DNA of 64,000 bases from Bacteroidota bacterium (GTDB lineage Bacteria > Bacteroidota > Bacteroidia > B-17B0 > Aurantibacillaceae): positions 62,001 to 126,000 of the forward strand of contig CANFTW010000005.1 of NCBI GenBank assembly GCA_947450025.1. Direction: 5' to 3'. The position numbers and the translations under genes were made by a program. Shown in pieces: positions 25,208-33,423 of this stretch; within the stretch, counting starts at the first letter, position 1; the number at the start of each line of letters is the position of its first letter. A model generated the notes under the pieces. It had not been told where the DNA came from, did not search any database, and saw only the letters and a list, made by a program, of their open reading frames with translations.

Positions 25208-26440
25208 ATGGATAGATTTACTGGATTAATAGGTATTATTGTAATATTTGGGATTGCCTTTTTATTATCAAATAATAAATCAAAAATAAACTACCGATTA
25301 GTATTTAGCGGTTTAGCTTTACAGTTATTAATTGCTGTACTAGTATTAAAAGTTCCTATGATTACTCGTTTTTTTGCCATGCTTGGAAAAGGCATGGGTA
25401 AAATTGAAGAATTTGCGGCTCAAGGAGCTGGGTTTGTTTATGGAGGGATTATGGTAGATGGACACGATGGGACATCTAAAAATTTTTCGACACCTCACAG
25501 TTTTGTATTTGCCTTTAGTGTAACCTCAACCATCATTTTGGTTTGTGTGTTAGTTGCCATTTTGTATCATGTAGGAATTATGCAACGTGTTGTAGCATTA
25601 ATTGCCAAGGTGATGAACTTTGTAATGAGGGCAAGTGGAGCCGAAGCCTTAAGTAATGTAGCTAGCGCTTTTGTAGGCCAAGTTGAAGCTCAAGTGATGA
25701 TTAGACCTTACTTAGCGACAATGACTCGTAGTGAGTTATTATCTTCTATGGCAGGTAGCATGGCATGTATTGCAGGCGGTATTTTAATTGTTTATGTCAA
25801 TATGGGGGCAAAAGCTGAATACTTGCTAACAGCAAGTTTAATGGCAGCGCCTGCAGCAATTGTGATTTCTAAAATTATCTATCCTGAAACTGAAGAATCT
25901 CAAACTAAAGGTGAGGTAAAATTAGAAGTTAAAAAAGAACACACAAATCTTATTGATGCCATTTCACATGGTGCAGGCGACGGAATGAAAATAGCAATTA
26001 ACGTTATTGCGATGCTTATTGGTTTTATTGCCTTGATTGCATTTATTAATTATGGTTTGGGGAAAATTTACCCAGGACTCTCATTAGATTATATATTTGG
26101 TAAATTATTTTATCCTTTAGCATGGTGCATGGGTGTTCCTGATCAAGATGTTCAGCAAGTGGCAACAATTATGGGGCAAAAATTAACCATTAATGAATTT
26201 GTTGCATTTGATACATTAACTCATAAACTAACTACACCACTGAGTGATAAAGGATTAATTATTACCAGTTTTGCTATTTGTGGCTTTGCAAACTTTAGTT
26301 CAGTTGGTATGCAAATTGGAGGCATTGGAGCATTAGCACCTGAAAGAAGAGCTGATTTAGCTAAATTAGGAATCAGGGCCTTAATAAGTGGCACATTGGC
26401 CTCATATTTATCAGCCACTATAGCTGGCATGCTACTTTAA
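25208..26440 (+). CDS. Concentrative nucleoside transporter (NupC/CNT family)
   Basis: 410 residues with about ten hydrophobic segments. It imports nucleosides with H+ or Na+ across the inner membrane. The order is N-terminal Nucleos_tra2_N helices (IVLKVPMI), gate region, and C-terminal core. Family blocks are ALSNVASAFVGQVEAQVMIRPYL, MACIAGGILIVYVNMG, LTASLMAAPAAIVISKI and the closing CGFANFSSVGMQIGGIGALAPERR. A hydrophilic loop of charged residues (KGEVKLEVKKEH) separates two helix groups. A universal stress protein follows 45 bases later in the same direction. Confidence 0.93.
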   Translation: MDRFTGLIGIIVIFGIAFLLSNNKSKINYRLVFSGLALQLLIAVLVLKVPMITRFFAMLGKGMGKIEEFAAQGAGFVYGGIMVDGHDGTSKNFSTPHSFVFAFSVTSTIILVCVLVAILYHVGIMQRVVALIAKVMNFVMRASGAEALSNVASAFVGQVEAQVMIRPYLATMTRSELLSSMAGSMACIAGGILIVYVNMGAKAEYLLTASLMAAPAAIVISKIIYPETEESQTKGEVKLEVKKEHTNLIDAISHGAGDGMKIAINVIAMLIGFIALIAFINYGLGKIYPGLSLDYIFGKLFYPLAWCMGVPDQDVQQVATIMGQKLTINEFVAFDTLTHKLTTPLSDKGLIITSFAICGFANFSSVGMQIGGIGALAPERRADLAKLGIRALISGTLASYLSATIAGMLL

Positions 26441-26485
26441 AAAAAATATTAAATTTACAACACTAAACCATATCCTGAAAACTAT

Positions 26486-27382
26486 ATGATACATTTACAC
26501 ACAAAAAAAATCATCATCACTACTGACTTCTCAGAAACCGCTTCTTTAGCAATTAAACACGGAGCATTTTTAGCACAATATACTAAGGGAGAAATTTACC
26601 TAGTGCACATAATTACTAAACACTGGGAAAAATTTAATGTATTTACGCCAAGTATTACACTTGAAAATATTGAAAAAGCATCTGATGCAGTTCAATTAAA
26701 ATTAGATGAATTAGCTAATGATATTAAAAAAGAATATGGTGTAGCCGTTACAACAGTTGTAAACTCTGGAAACCCAACCTCCGAAATCGTAAAATTTGCT
26801 AAAGAAATAAATGCTGACTTAATCGTCATGGGTACCCATGGTTATAGCGCTTGGGAAGACTTAACAATAGGAAGTAATACTTTAAAAGTAATAACAAAAA
26901 GCCCTTGCCCTGTTTTAACGATGAGTGAGCGTGCTGAAAAATTAGGATACCATAAAATCATTTTACCTATTGATACTTCTGAACATACAAGACATAAGGT
27001 CATTGCTACCTTAGAATTAGCAAAACAATTTGTAGCACATGTGTATGTCGTTGGTTTATTAGCAGCAGATGAATCCAATAAAAAACATGCCATGGAAACT
27101 ATTTTGAGTCAAATTACGAAAGCAGCTGCAGATAGAAATGTAGCTTGCTCAACTGAGTTAATAGAAAATGTAAAAAACAGAGCAGTTACTACTGTCAGTT
27201 ACTCTGAAAAAATTGGTGGTGATTTAATTTCAATTATGACTGATCAAGATGCTGAATTAAGTGGATTCTTTTTAGGACCATACTCTCTTCAAGTGATTCA
27301 TCACTCAAAAGTTCCTGTGTTAAGTTTTAAACCTGAAGGACAAGGAGATAATTTCAATTTACAAATGTTAGCAGGAACCTAA
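26486..27382 (+). CDS. Double-domain universal stress protein
   Basis: 298 residues with two UspA domains. Domain 1 (about 6-145) starts KIIITTDFSETASLAIKHG and ends with LIVMGTHGYSAWEDLTIGSNT, which holds the G-x2-G-x9-G(S/T) ATP-binding motif, then SPCPVLTM. Domain 2 (about 155-290) starts KIILPIDTSEHTRHKV, but its loop (ISIMTDQDAELSGFFLGP) lacks the glycine-rich ATP site, so only the first domain is likely to bind nucleotide. Cytoplasmic. It is probably induced under starvation or respiratory stress, by family knowledge. A terminator follows. Confidence 0.9.
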   Translation: MIHLHTKKIIITTDFSETASLAIKHGAFLAQYTKGEIYLVHIITKHWEKFNVFTPSITLENIEKASDAVQLKLDELANDIKKEYGVAVTTVVNSGNPTSEIVKFAKEINADLIVMGTHGYSAWEDLTIGSNTLKVITKSPCPVLTMSERAEKLGYHKIILPIDTSEHTRHKVIATLELAKQFVAHVYVVGLLAADESNKKHAMETILSQITKAAADRNVACSTELIENVKNRAVTTVSYSEKIGGDLISIMTDQDAELSGFFLGPYSLQVIHHSKVPVLSFKPEGQGDNFNLQMLAGT

Positions 27383-27401
27383 TTTTCAAAAAACATTCAT
27401 T

Positions 27402-27434
27402 TAAAAACGCACATAAAATTTATGTGCGTTTTTT
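27402..27434 (+). terminator. Intrinsic terminator after the universal stress gene
   Basis: AAAACGCACATA pairs with TATGTGCGTTTT and is followed by TTATTTTTT. It separates the Usp gene from the riboswitch transcript. Confidence 0.88.
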
Positions 27435-27464
27435 ATTTTTTAATAGTTACATTTGTTTCGCAAT

Positions 27465-27624
27465 TTGGTTTTTAGGTATTTATATATCAAAAATTAAAAG
27501 GGAATCATGTGAAATTCATGAACAGTGCCCGCTGCTGTAAGTCTTAAATACTGTTTTTAAAAATGCCACTGTCAAAATAAGATGGGAAGGCTTAAAAACT
27601 GAGACGAGTCAGAAGACCTGCCAA
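27465..27624 (+). ncRNA. Cobalamin riboswitch aptamer
   Basis: All conserved parts are readable in order: P1/P2 sides TTGG...AGGT (27465-27477) pairing with ACCTGCCAA; AAAAGGGAATCATGTGAAATT with the stem-loop CATG/CATG; CAGTGCCCGCTGCTGTAAG core; GCCACTG; GATGGGAAGG; and the B12 box AGTCAGAAGACCTGCC at 27608-27622. It senses adenosyl- or related cobalamin in the nascent transcript of the B12 operon that follows. Confidence 0.95.
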
Positions 27625-27662
27625 TATGCATTTTGAAGCTTTCGGGGAAACAAAAGCTAACA

Positions 27663-27696
27663 AAAAACAGGATGTTTAGGCAACATGCTGTTTTTC
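27663..27696 (+). terminator. Riboswitch-linked intrinsic terminator (attenuator)
   Basis: AAAAACAG-ATGTT pairs with AACAT-CTGTTTTT, with one internal G-G mismatch, around TAGGC, then CTATTT. It lies between the aptamer and the receptor ATG at 27732, so cobalamin binding probably stops transcription there. The stretch in between has an AGCTTT...AAAGCT stem that may take part in switching. Confidence 0.8.
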
Positions 27697-27731
27697 TATT
27701 TGTACCCTCAAAAACTATATTGTTTAATTAA

Positions 27732-29735
27732 ATGGATTGTTTAAAAACATATACCTCCTCGTTTTCATACTTTTTAGTGTGTTTCTTAGTATATGTATTC
27801 AATATCTCAAACATCAATGCTCAACAAAAAGACACCAGTATTCATCAATTAAATGAAGTAACTATTTCTGAAAATAAACAACAGATGATTGAATCATCAA
27901 AAAAAATAACAAAATTTGATAGTCTAACATTAACTAATTATAACACTAGTACATTAGCTGATTTACTTTCAAATCAATCAACCATTCACATTAACACCTA
28001 CGGAAACGGAAACATTTCAACAACAAGTATGAGGGGCGGAAATGCTAATCATACTGCCTTATTGTGGAACGGATTGAACATTCAAAATGCGATGTTAGGT
28101 CAAGCTGATTTAAGCATTATTCCAGTTTTATTTTTTAACGACGTTAGTATAGAATATGGAGGAGGCAGTGCCATGTGGGGAAGTGGCGCCATTGGAGGCA
28201 GTATTCACCTTAAAAATAAATTAGCATTTAATCAAGGATTTAAAACTAAATTACAAGTAAGCAAAGGGAGTTTTGGAACTATAAAATTAAATTCAGGGAT
28301 ACTGCTTAGTTATAATAAAATAGTTTCTAATACTAAACTATATATTAATCAATCGGAAAACAACTATGCATATAAAGATACTGCTGATAAAGAATATCCT
28401 AATAAAACAGTAAAACATGCCAATTATACTTCAAAAGGATTATTGGAAGAGTTATCATTTTTGATCCATCCAAATCAAAAAATAAACATAAGAGCTTGGT
28501 ATCAAAACACCAATCGTCATTTACCATCCTATTCATCCATCAATAATAATAAAAATCAAGAAGATGAAAACTTAAAATTAAATGCTGATTGGAACTTCAC
28601 AAAAAGAAATTTAAATTCAACTATAAGGTTAGGTTATTTTAATGATAAATTAAATTTTTCGGATAGTTTAAAAGACATTTTTAGCAAAAGTTCAGTTAAA
28701 ACATTCATTACAGAAAATGATAACATCTATCAATTAAAAAATCATACATTAAATTTTGGAATAAACTACACACAATATAATTCAACATTAACAGAAAAAG
28801 AACCTTCAATATATTCAAACATTAGCGCTAATCAGAGCTTCCAATCTACTTATCATCATCTTTATAAATTCTCACTATTTGCAGCGTATAAAATAATCTG
28901 TTTTAATTCAAAAATTCATTATAATTTATCCATTCGAAAAGAATTCACCTCACAAACCTATATACCAATTACAGGAAACACTGGCATTCAATATCAATTA
29001 ACAAAACATCTTATTACTAAGCTAAACTTCAATAAATCATACAGACAACCTACCCTTAATGATCTATATTGGAATCCAGGCGGAAATCCAAATTTAAAAC
29101 CAGAAGATGGCTACGAAATGGAAGGCGGGTTAGAATATCGTTACACAAAAAATCATTTTGGGTTATCTATGGAAGCTACTTACTTTAATAGACATACTAA
29201 AAACTGGATTATATGGCTACCAAATAAAGATAATATATGGAGCCCGAAAAACATAGCAGAAGTATACAGCAGAGGGACGGAAACTAAAACTGAACTAAGT
29301 TATCTAAATGAGAATTTATTAATAAAAATGATATTGAGTACATCCTATATTCTCTCCACTTATCAAAAAACGAATGGCGAAAATGATAATTCTGTTGGCA
29401 GACAATTAATATTTACGCCACGATATAATGGTCAAGCCAGTTTACTAATTAAATACAAACATTTTAATTTTCTTTTCAATTCCAATTATACAGGATATCG
29501 TTTCACAGCAACAGATAACAGCAGTTGGCTTAACCCTTACTATATTTCAAATTTTAAATGTTCATACTCATATTCAATAAATACTGTAAACACGGAATTA
29601 TTTTGTAACATTAACAACCTCTTTAACAAAACCTATGTGATTATTTCAAATAACCCAATGCCTTTAAGGAATTATGAAATAGGAATTTCCTTAACTTACC
29701 AAAAAACAAAAAAAGAAAAACTACCTACTAACTAA
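27732..29735 (+). CDS. btuB: TonB-dependent cobalamin receptor (BtuB-like)
   Basis: 667 residues. An outer-membrane 22-strand barrel that imports vitamin B12 with energy from TonB. It has a signal peptide (residues 1-30) and then a short leader with QLNEVTISE as a possible TonB box. The plug domain has STSMRGGNANHTALLWNGLNIQNAMLG and VSIEYGGGSAMWGSGAIGGSIHL. The barrel has NFNKSYRQPTLNDLYWNPGGNPNLKPE, typical of BtuB and CirA-like receptors. There is no CarboxypepD-like N-terminal domain, so it is a simple receptor rather than SusC-type. Cobalamin specificity rests on the riboswitch and on the BtuG-like gene downstream. Confidence 0.92.
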   Translation: MDCLKTYTSSFSYFLVCFLVYVFNISNINAQQKDTSIHQLNEVTISENKQQMIESSKKITKFDSLTLTNYNTSTLADLLSNQSTIHINTYGNGNISTTSMRGGNANHTALLWNGLNIQNAMLGQADLSIIPVLFFNDVSIEYGGGSAMWGSGAIGGSIHLKNKLAFNQGFKTKLQVSKGSFGTIKLNSGILLSYNKIVSNTKLYINQSENNYAYKDTADKEYPNKTVKHANYTSKGLLEELSFLIHPNQKINIRAWYQNTNRHLPSYSSINNNKNQEDENLKLNADWNFTKRNLNSTIRLGYFNDKLNFSDSLKDIFSKSSVKTFITENDNIYQLKNHTLNFGINYTQYNSTLTEKEPSIYSNISANQSFQSTYHHLYKFSLFAAYKIICFNSKIHYNLSIRKEFTSQTYIPITGNTGIQYQLTKHLITKLNFNKSYRQPTLNDLYWNPGGNPNLKPEDGYEMEGGLEYRYTKNHFGLSMEATYFNRHTKNWIIWLPNKDNIWSPKNIAEVYSRGTETKTELSYLNENLLIKMILSTSYILSTYQKTNGENDNSVGRQLIFTPRYNGQASLLIKYKHFNFLFNSNYTGYRFTATDNSSWLNPYYISNFKCSYSYSINTVNTELFCNINNLFNKTYVIISNNPMPLRNYEIGISLTYQKTKKEKLPTN

Positions 29736-29744
29736 TATACGACT

Positions 29745-30752
29745 ATGAAAAAAACAATCATCAAATTAACAATCCTTCTAGGGTTAACTATAAATAACAA
29801 TTTACAATCTCAAACCATATCGTTTGATACATTTACATTATCTACAAACTCTTATTATAAAGATACTACAGGAGCAGATTTTTCATCAAACGGCTTAACA
29901 TTTAGATATAATTGGAATTCATCTTGGGGAGGATATTGGGAATCAGGATCAGCTTATACCAATGTTGCAGATACAGTTAACGGAACATATACAAATTTAT
30001 ACGGATGCATACCAGGCTCTGCATTTGCTGGTAATAACTATGCTACTATTCAAAGTGGTGCTATTATAGCCATGTCAAATACAACAACTGCTGTTAGTGG
30101 ATTTTATTTGACAAATACCACTTATGCTTGGAAAGAAATAAAAAACGGAGGCTTTGGTAGAAAATTTGGTGACACCACAGGAACAGGATCAGGTACAAGT
30201 ATCGCTCAAGGGCAATATCCTGATTGGTTTAAAGTTTTAGTGAAGGGGTACCGTGGAGGTAATTTACTGAGTGATAGTATAGAGTTTTATTTAGCAGATT
30301 ACAGACCAGCTGGCGTAATAGACGATTATGTAGTAAAGAATTGGCAATTTGTAAATTGTATATCATTGGGCCAAGTTGACAGTTTAACTTTTGAAATGAA
30401 ATCCAGCGACAATAATGCCTTTGGCATGAAAACACCAGCGTTTTTTTCAATTGATCATTTAACTATTCAAAGTACTGTTGGTATTAAAGAATTAAATAAT
30501 ATTTCAAACATTTATATTTATCCTAATCCAACCAAACAAACTTTATTTTTAAATTACGAATCAAAAAATCCTCACGAATTAAACATTCATATAACTGATA
30601 TTAGCGGAAAAGAAATTCAAAACTATACATCATTAAGTACTATTGGAAACAACCAGATCAAATTAGAAACAGAAAATTATGAAGCTGGAATTTATTTTAT
30701 TGAATTAAACGACGGAACAATTTCTAAGACAATTAAATTCATCAAATTATAA
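29745..30752 (+). CDS. DUF4465 surface protein with T9SS type A sorting domain
   Basis: 335 residues, 9 bases after the receptor stop. Signal peptide 1-22 (NLQSQ). The middle ~220 residues (FDTFTLSTNSYYKDTTG, GLTFRYNWNSSWGGYWESG, YATIQSG, GFYLTNTTYAWKEIKNG, DWFKVLVKGYRGG, FYLADYRPAG, FGMKTPAFFSIDHL) match the DUF4465 beta-sandwich family that accompanies B12 uptake genes in Bacteroidota. The last ~75 residues (IYIYPNPTKQTLFLNY, ITDISGKEIQ, EAGIYFIEL) are a type A sorting domain, so it would be displayed on the cell surface by T9SS. A direct B12-binding role is plausible but unproven. Confidence 0.85.
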   Translation: MKKTIIKLTILLGLTINNNLQSQTISFDTFTLSTNSYYKDTTGADFSSNGLTFRYNWNSSWGGYWESGSAYTNVADTVNGTYTNLYGCIPGSAFAGNNYATIQSGAIIAMSNTTTAVSGFYLTNTTYAWKEIKNGGFGRKFGDTTGTGSGTSIAQGQYPDWFKVLVKGYRGGNLLSDSIEFYLADYRPAGVIDDYVVKNWQFVNCISLGQVDSLTFEMKSSDNNAFGMKTPAFFSIDHLTIQSTVGIKELNNISNIYIYPNPTKQTLFLNYESKNPHELNIHITDISGKEIQNYTSLSTIGNNQIKLETENYEAGIYFIELNDGTISKTIKFIKL

Positions 30753-30759
30753 GTACAAC

Positions 30760-31791
30760 GTGAAATTTTATCTTTTCATATTTAGCTCATTTATATTTAG
30801 CTCTTGCGTTAAGGATAAACCGCAAGAGCCTATAAAAACAACAGTATCTGTTAATTCAGATTCAAAGGTATTAGTAATTAATGAAGGTAATTTTGGATGG
30901 GGAGTAGGCAGTATTTCATTATACGACCCATCATCTAATGCTATTATTGAAGACTATTATAAACAACAAAACAATAATTCAACTCTAGGTAATGTATGTC
31001 AGAGTATAACCAAATACAACAACAACTATTATATTGTGATGAATAACTCCAATAAAATAGTTGTTGTAAATACTTCTGACTTTGTAAAAAAAGCCACCAT
31101 AAATGGATTTAATTCTCCACGCTACATTTTGCCAATTACCTATAATAAAGCCTATGTAAGTGATTTATACGCCAACTCCATTCAAATTGTGGATTTAAAT
31201 ACAAATACAATATCTGGTTCTATTCCATCCGCAAAATCAACAGAACAAATGGTGTCATTATATAACAAAGCATTTATAACATGTTCGAATTCTGATTACT
31301 GTTATGTCATTAATACCACTTCCGATATCATAACCGATAGCATTAATGTAGGGAGGGGGAATTCTAGTATTTGTATTGATAATCAATCCAAAATATGGAT
31401 ACTAAGTACAGGTAATAGTAGCCAAAACAACACCGGAAAATTATGCAGAGTTGATCCAATCACTTTACAAATAGAGCTTAGTTTAAATTTTTTGAATAGC
31501 CAAAGTCCAAATAAATTATGCATTAACAAAACAAGAGATACCTTATATTATTTAAATAATGGTGTGTTTCAAATGCCCATATCTTCCATAACTCTTCCAT
31601 CAACACCGCTCATAAATCAAGGGTCAAAAGTATATTATGGCTTAGGTATTAATCCAAAAGACTATCATATTTATGTTGCTGATGCCATTGATTACGTTCA
31701 AAAATCGAAAATAGAAATATACAATCCTAATGGAAGTTTTATAACTAAATTTAACGCTGGCATTATTTCAAATGGATTCATGTTTGAATAG
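30760..31791 (+). CDS. BtuG-like surface beta-propeller lipoprotein
   Basis: 343 residues starting at GTG 30760, 7 bases after the DUF4465 stop. The signal MKFYLFIFSSFIFSSC gives lipidation at C16, followed by VKDKPQEP. The mature part is a YncE/DUF5074-type beta-propeller: repeated blades with KVLVINEGNFGWGVGSISLYD, NNNYYIVMNNSNKIVVVNTSDF, NKAYVSDLYANSIQIVDLNTNT and YVADAIDYVQKSKIEIYNPNG. BtuG in Bacteroides is such a seven-bladed lipoprotein that binds B12 very tightly above BtuB. Position in a B12-riboswitch operon right after the receptor supports the same job here. No btuF-C-D genes lie nearby. Confidence 0.85.
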   Translation: MKFYLFIFSSFIFSSCVKDKPQEPIKTTVSVNSDSKVLVINEGNFGWGVGSISLYDPSSNAIIEDYYKQQNNNSTLGNVCQSITKYNNNYYIVMNNSNKIVVVNTSDFVKKATINGFNSPRYILPITYNKAYVSDLYANSIQIVDLNTNTISGSIPSAKSTEQMVSLYNKAFITCSNSDYCYVINTTSDIITDSINVGRGNSSICIDNQSKIWILSTGNSSQNNTGKLCRVDPITLQIELSLNFLNSQSPNKLCINKTRDTLYYLNNGVFQMPISSITLPSTPLINQGSKVYYGLGINPKDYHIYVADAIDYVQKSKIEIYNPNGSFITKFNAGIISNGFMFE

Positions 31792-31802
31792 CGAGATTCT
31801 AT

Positions 31803-31810
31803 TATCTTTG
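31803..31810 (+). promoter_or_regulatory. -7 box (TATCTTTG) immediately upstream of a GTG start
   Basis: TATCTTTG ends 5 bases before GTG 31816, with a TTTG 16 bases upstream of it (31783-31786). If used, the transcript would begin at or next to the start codon, i.e. leaderless. Confidence 0.4.
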
Positions 31811-31815
31811 TTTTA

Positions 31816-32937
31816 GTGCAAAGTCATTTACATATTATTTCTTTTGATATACCCTACCCTGCTAATTATGGTGGTGCAATAGATGTGTTTCATAAAATAA
31901 GATGTTTACATGCACAGGGTATTAAAGTTATTTTACATTGTTTTGAATATGGTGACAGAAAAGATTCTCCTGAATTAGAAAAATTGTGTGAGAAGGTTTA
32001 TTATTACAAACGCAACAACTCTTTTCTCAATCAATTATCTTTTTTGCCCTTTAATGTAAAATCACGCATTAACTCTGAGTTAAAACAAAATTTATTAAAA
32101 GATAATTACCCTATTTTATTTGAGGTATTACATACGTGTTATTTATTGAAAGACCCTGATTTTAAAAACCGAAAAAAACTATTTAGACATAGTAATATTG
32201 AACATGATTATTTTTTAGAATTAGCGAAGGGAGAAAAATCATTTCTAAAAAAGTTATATTTAAAAGTAGAAGCTTTTAAATTAAAACGATTTGAGAAACA
32301 AATTACTTATGCAGATTGTATTTTATCAGTCTCAGAAGCGGATTTAAACTACTTTAAAAAAACATATCCAAATACTCTAAGCGTTTATTTACCAAGCTTT
32401 CATCAATTTGATAAATTACAATGCAAAACAGGTCAAGGCGATTACATTTTATATCATGGTAATTTATCCATTTCCGAAAATTACAATGCTGCTTTATGGT
32501 TAATCAAAAATGTATTTTCTAAAATTAAACAAACAGTAGTAATTGCTGGGTTAAATCCTCCATCTCATTTAGTGGAAGAAATAAAAAAATATTCACACAT
32601 AACTCTAAAACAAAATTGTTCAGAACAAGACATGCAATCTTTAATTGAAGATGCTCAAATACACTGTTTATATACCGAACAAGCTACTGGATTGAAATTA
32701 AAATTATTAAACGTATTATTCTCTGGACGTTTTGTGATTGCAAACAACAGTATGCTTGCTGGTACTTCTTTGAAAGATGCTTGTTTCATTGCTAATAAGC
32801 CTCAACAATATATTGAGGCTATTAATTATTTTTTTGATAAAGAATTTATTGAAAATGAAATTGAAAACAGAAAAAGAGTTGTCGAACCAATGAATAATCA
32901 AGAGAAAACGAAAAAATTAATAGAACTACTTTCCTAA
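31816..32937 (+). CDS. Glycosyltransferase (GT4-like, GT-B fold)
   Basis: 373 residues from GTG. The N-terminal half begins HLHIISFDIPYPANYGGAIDVFHKIRCL, the acceptor-binding opening of GT-B enzymes with a 'GG' loop. The C-terminal half has YILYHGNLSISENYNAALWLI, VVIAGLNPP, and ATGLKLKLLNVLFSGRFVIAN, which occupies the place of the nucleotide-sugar site (an E-x7-E motif is not clear). Cytoplasmic or membrane-associated, probably working on envelope glycans. It does not belong to the B12 operon, because it has its own -7 box. The last 12 bases overlap the convergent ArsC-like gene. Confidence 0.82.
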   Translation: MQSHLHIISFDIPYPANYGGAIDVFHKIRCLHAQGIKVILHCFEYGDRKDSPELEKLCEKVYYYKRNNSFLNQLSFLPFNVKSRINSELKQNLLKDNYPILFEVLHTCYLLKDPDFKNRKKLFRHSNIEHDYFLELAKGEKSFLKKLYLKVEAFKLKRFEKQITYADCILSVSEADLNYFKKTYPNTLSVYLPSFHQFDKLQCKTGQGDYILYHGNLSISENYNAALWLIKNVFSKIKQTVVIAGLNPPSHLVEEIKKYSHITLKQNCSEQDMQSLIEDAQIHCLYTEQATGLKLKLLNVLFSGRFVIANNSMLAGTSLKDACFIANKPQQYIEAINYFFDKEFIENEIENRKRVVEPMNNQEKTKKLIELLS

Positions 32938-33282
32938 TTCAGCTTTTGCTTGTTCAATCACCGCTTTTGAATTACCGACAAATACTTTCTTTCCAATAAA
33001 AATAACAGGGCGTTTTAAAAAAGTATATTCTTCTAAAATAAATTTCTTGTAATCATTTTCTATTAAAGATTTTTCACTTAGTCCCAATTCTTTGTATTTA
33101 CGGGCAATACGACTAAATAAAGCTTCGTAGCTTCCAACAGCTCTTTTCATTTCATCTAATTGAGATGGAGTACTTTTTTCTGTTTTAATATCTTGAAATA
33201 CAAACCCTTTTTCTTTTAATTCCAAATCAAAAATGATTCGTTTGCAGGTATCACAAGTGGAGAGATAATATATTTTATTCAT
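32926..33282 (-). CDS. ArsC/Spx family protein (arsenate reductase-like)
   Basis: 118 residues, the family length. A thioredoxin-like fold with the redox motif C10-D-T-C13 at the end of strand 1 (YYLSTCDTCKR). FLKRPVIFIGKKVFVGN near the end carries the conserved Arg-Pro of the ArsC/Spx/YffB group. The CxxC pattern resembles Spx and YffB more than true arsenate reductase, which needs a single active Cys and three Arg residues. No ars genes are adjacent. It could be a regulator or a glutathione-independent reductase; the sequence does not decide. Confidence 0.85.
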   Translation of the reverse strand: MNKIYYLSTCDTCKRIIFDLELKEKGFVFQDIKTEKSTPSQLDEMKRAVGSYEALFSRIARKYKELGLSEKSLIENDYKKFILEEYTFLKRPVIFIGKKVFVGNSKAVIEQAKAELGK

Positions 33283-33358
33283 GTTTTCATTTTTTAAACC
33301 TCAAAGAATGCAACTTGTTTTTTCGCAAAGTCCTAAGAGGTATTTGATTATAAATATA

Positions 33359-33393
33359 AAAAAAAGAGATGTACATTTTGCACATCTCTTTTA
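33359..33393 (-). terminator. Intrinsic terminator after the pseudouridine synthase gene
   Basis: On the minus strand AAAAGAGATGT pairs with ACATCTCTTTT and continues into TTTTTATATTT. Confidence 0.82.
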
Positions 33394-33423
33394 TCTCTTT
33401 AGTCAAAAAGTCTTTTCAGTCTC

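Noticed and set aside
27732-31791. A SusC/SusD-type polysaccharide utilisation locus
   Set aside because: The receptor lacks the SusC N-terminal domain and the downstream genes are not SusD-like; the riboswitch points to B12.
32926-33282. A true arsenate reductase
   Set aside because: The redox motif is CxxC as in Spx/YffB and no other ars gene is nearby, so I give only the family name.
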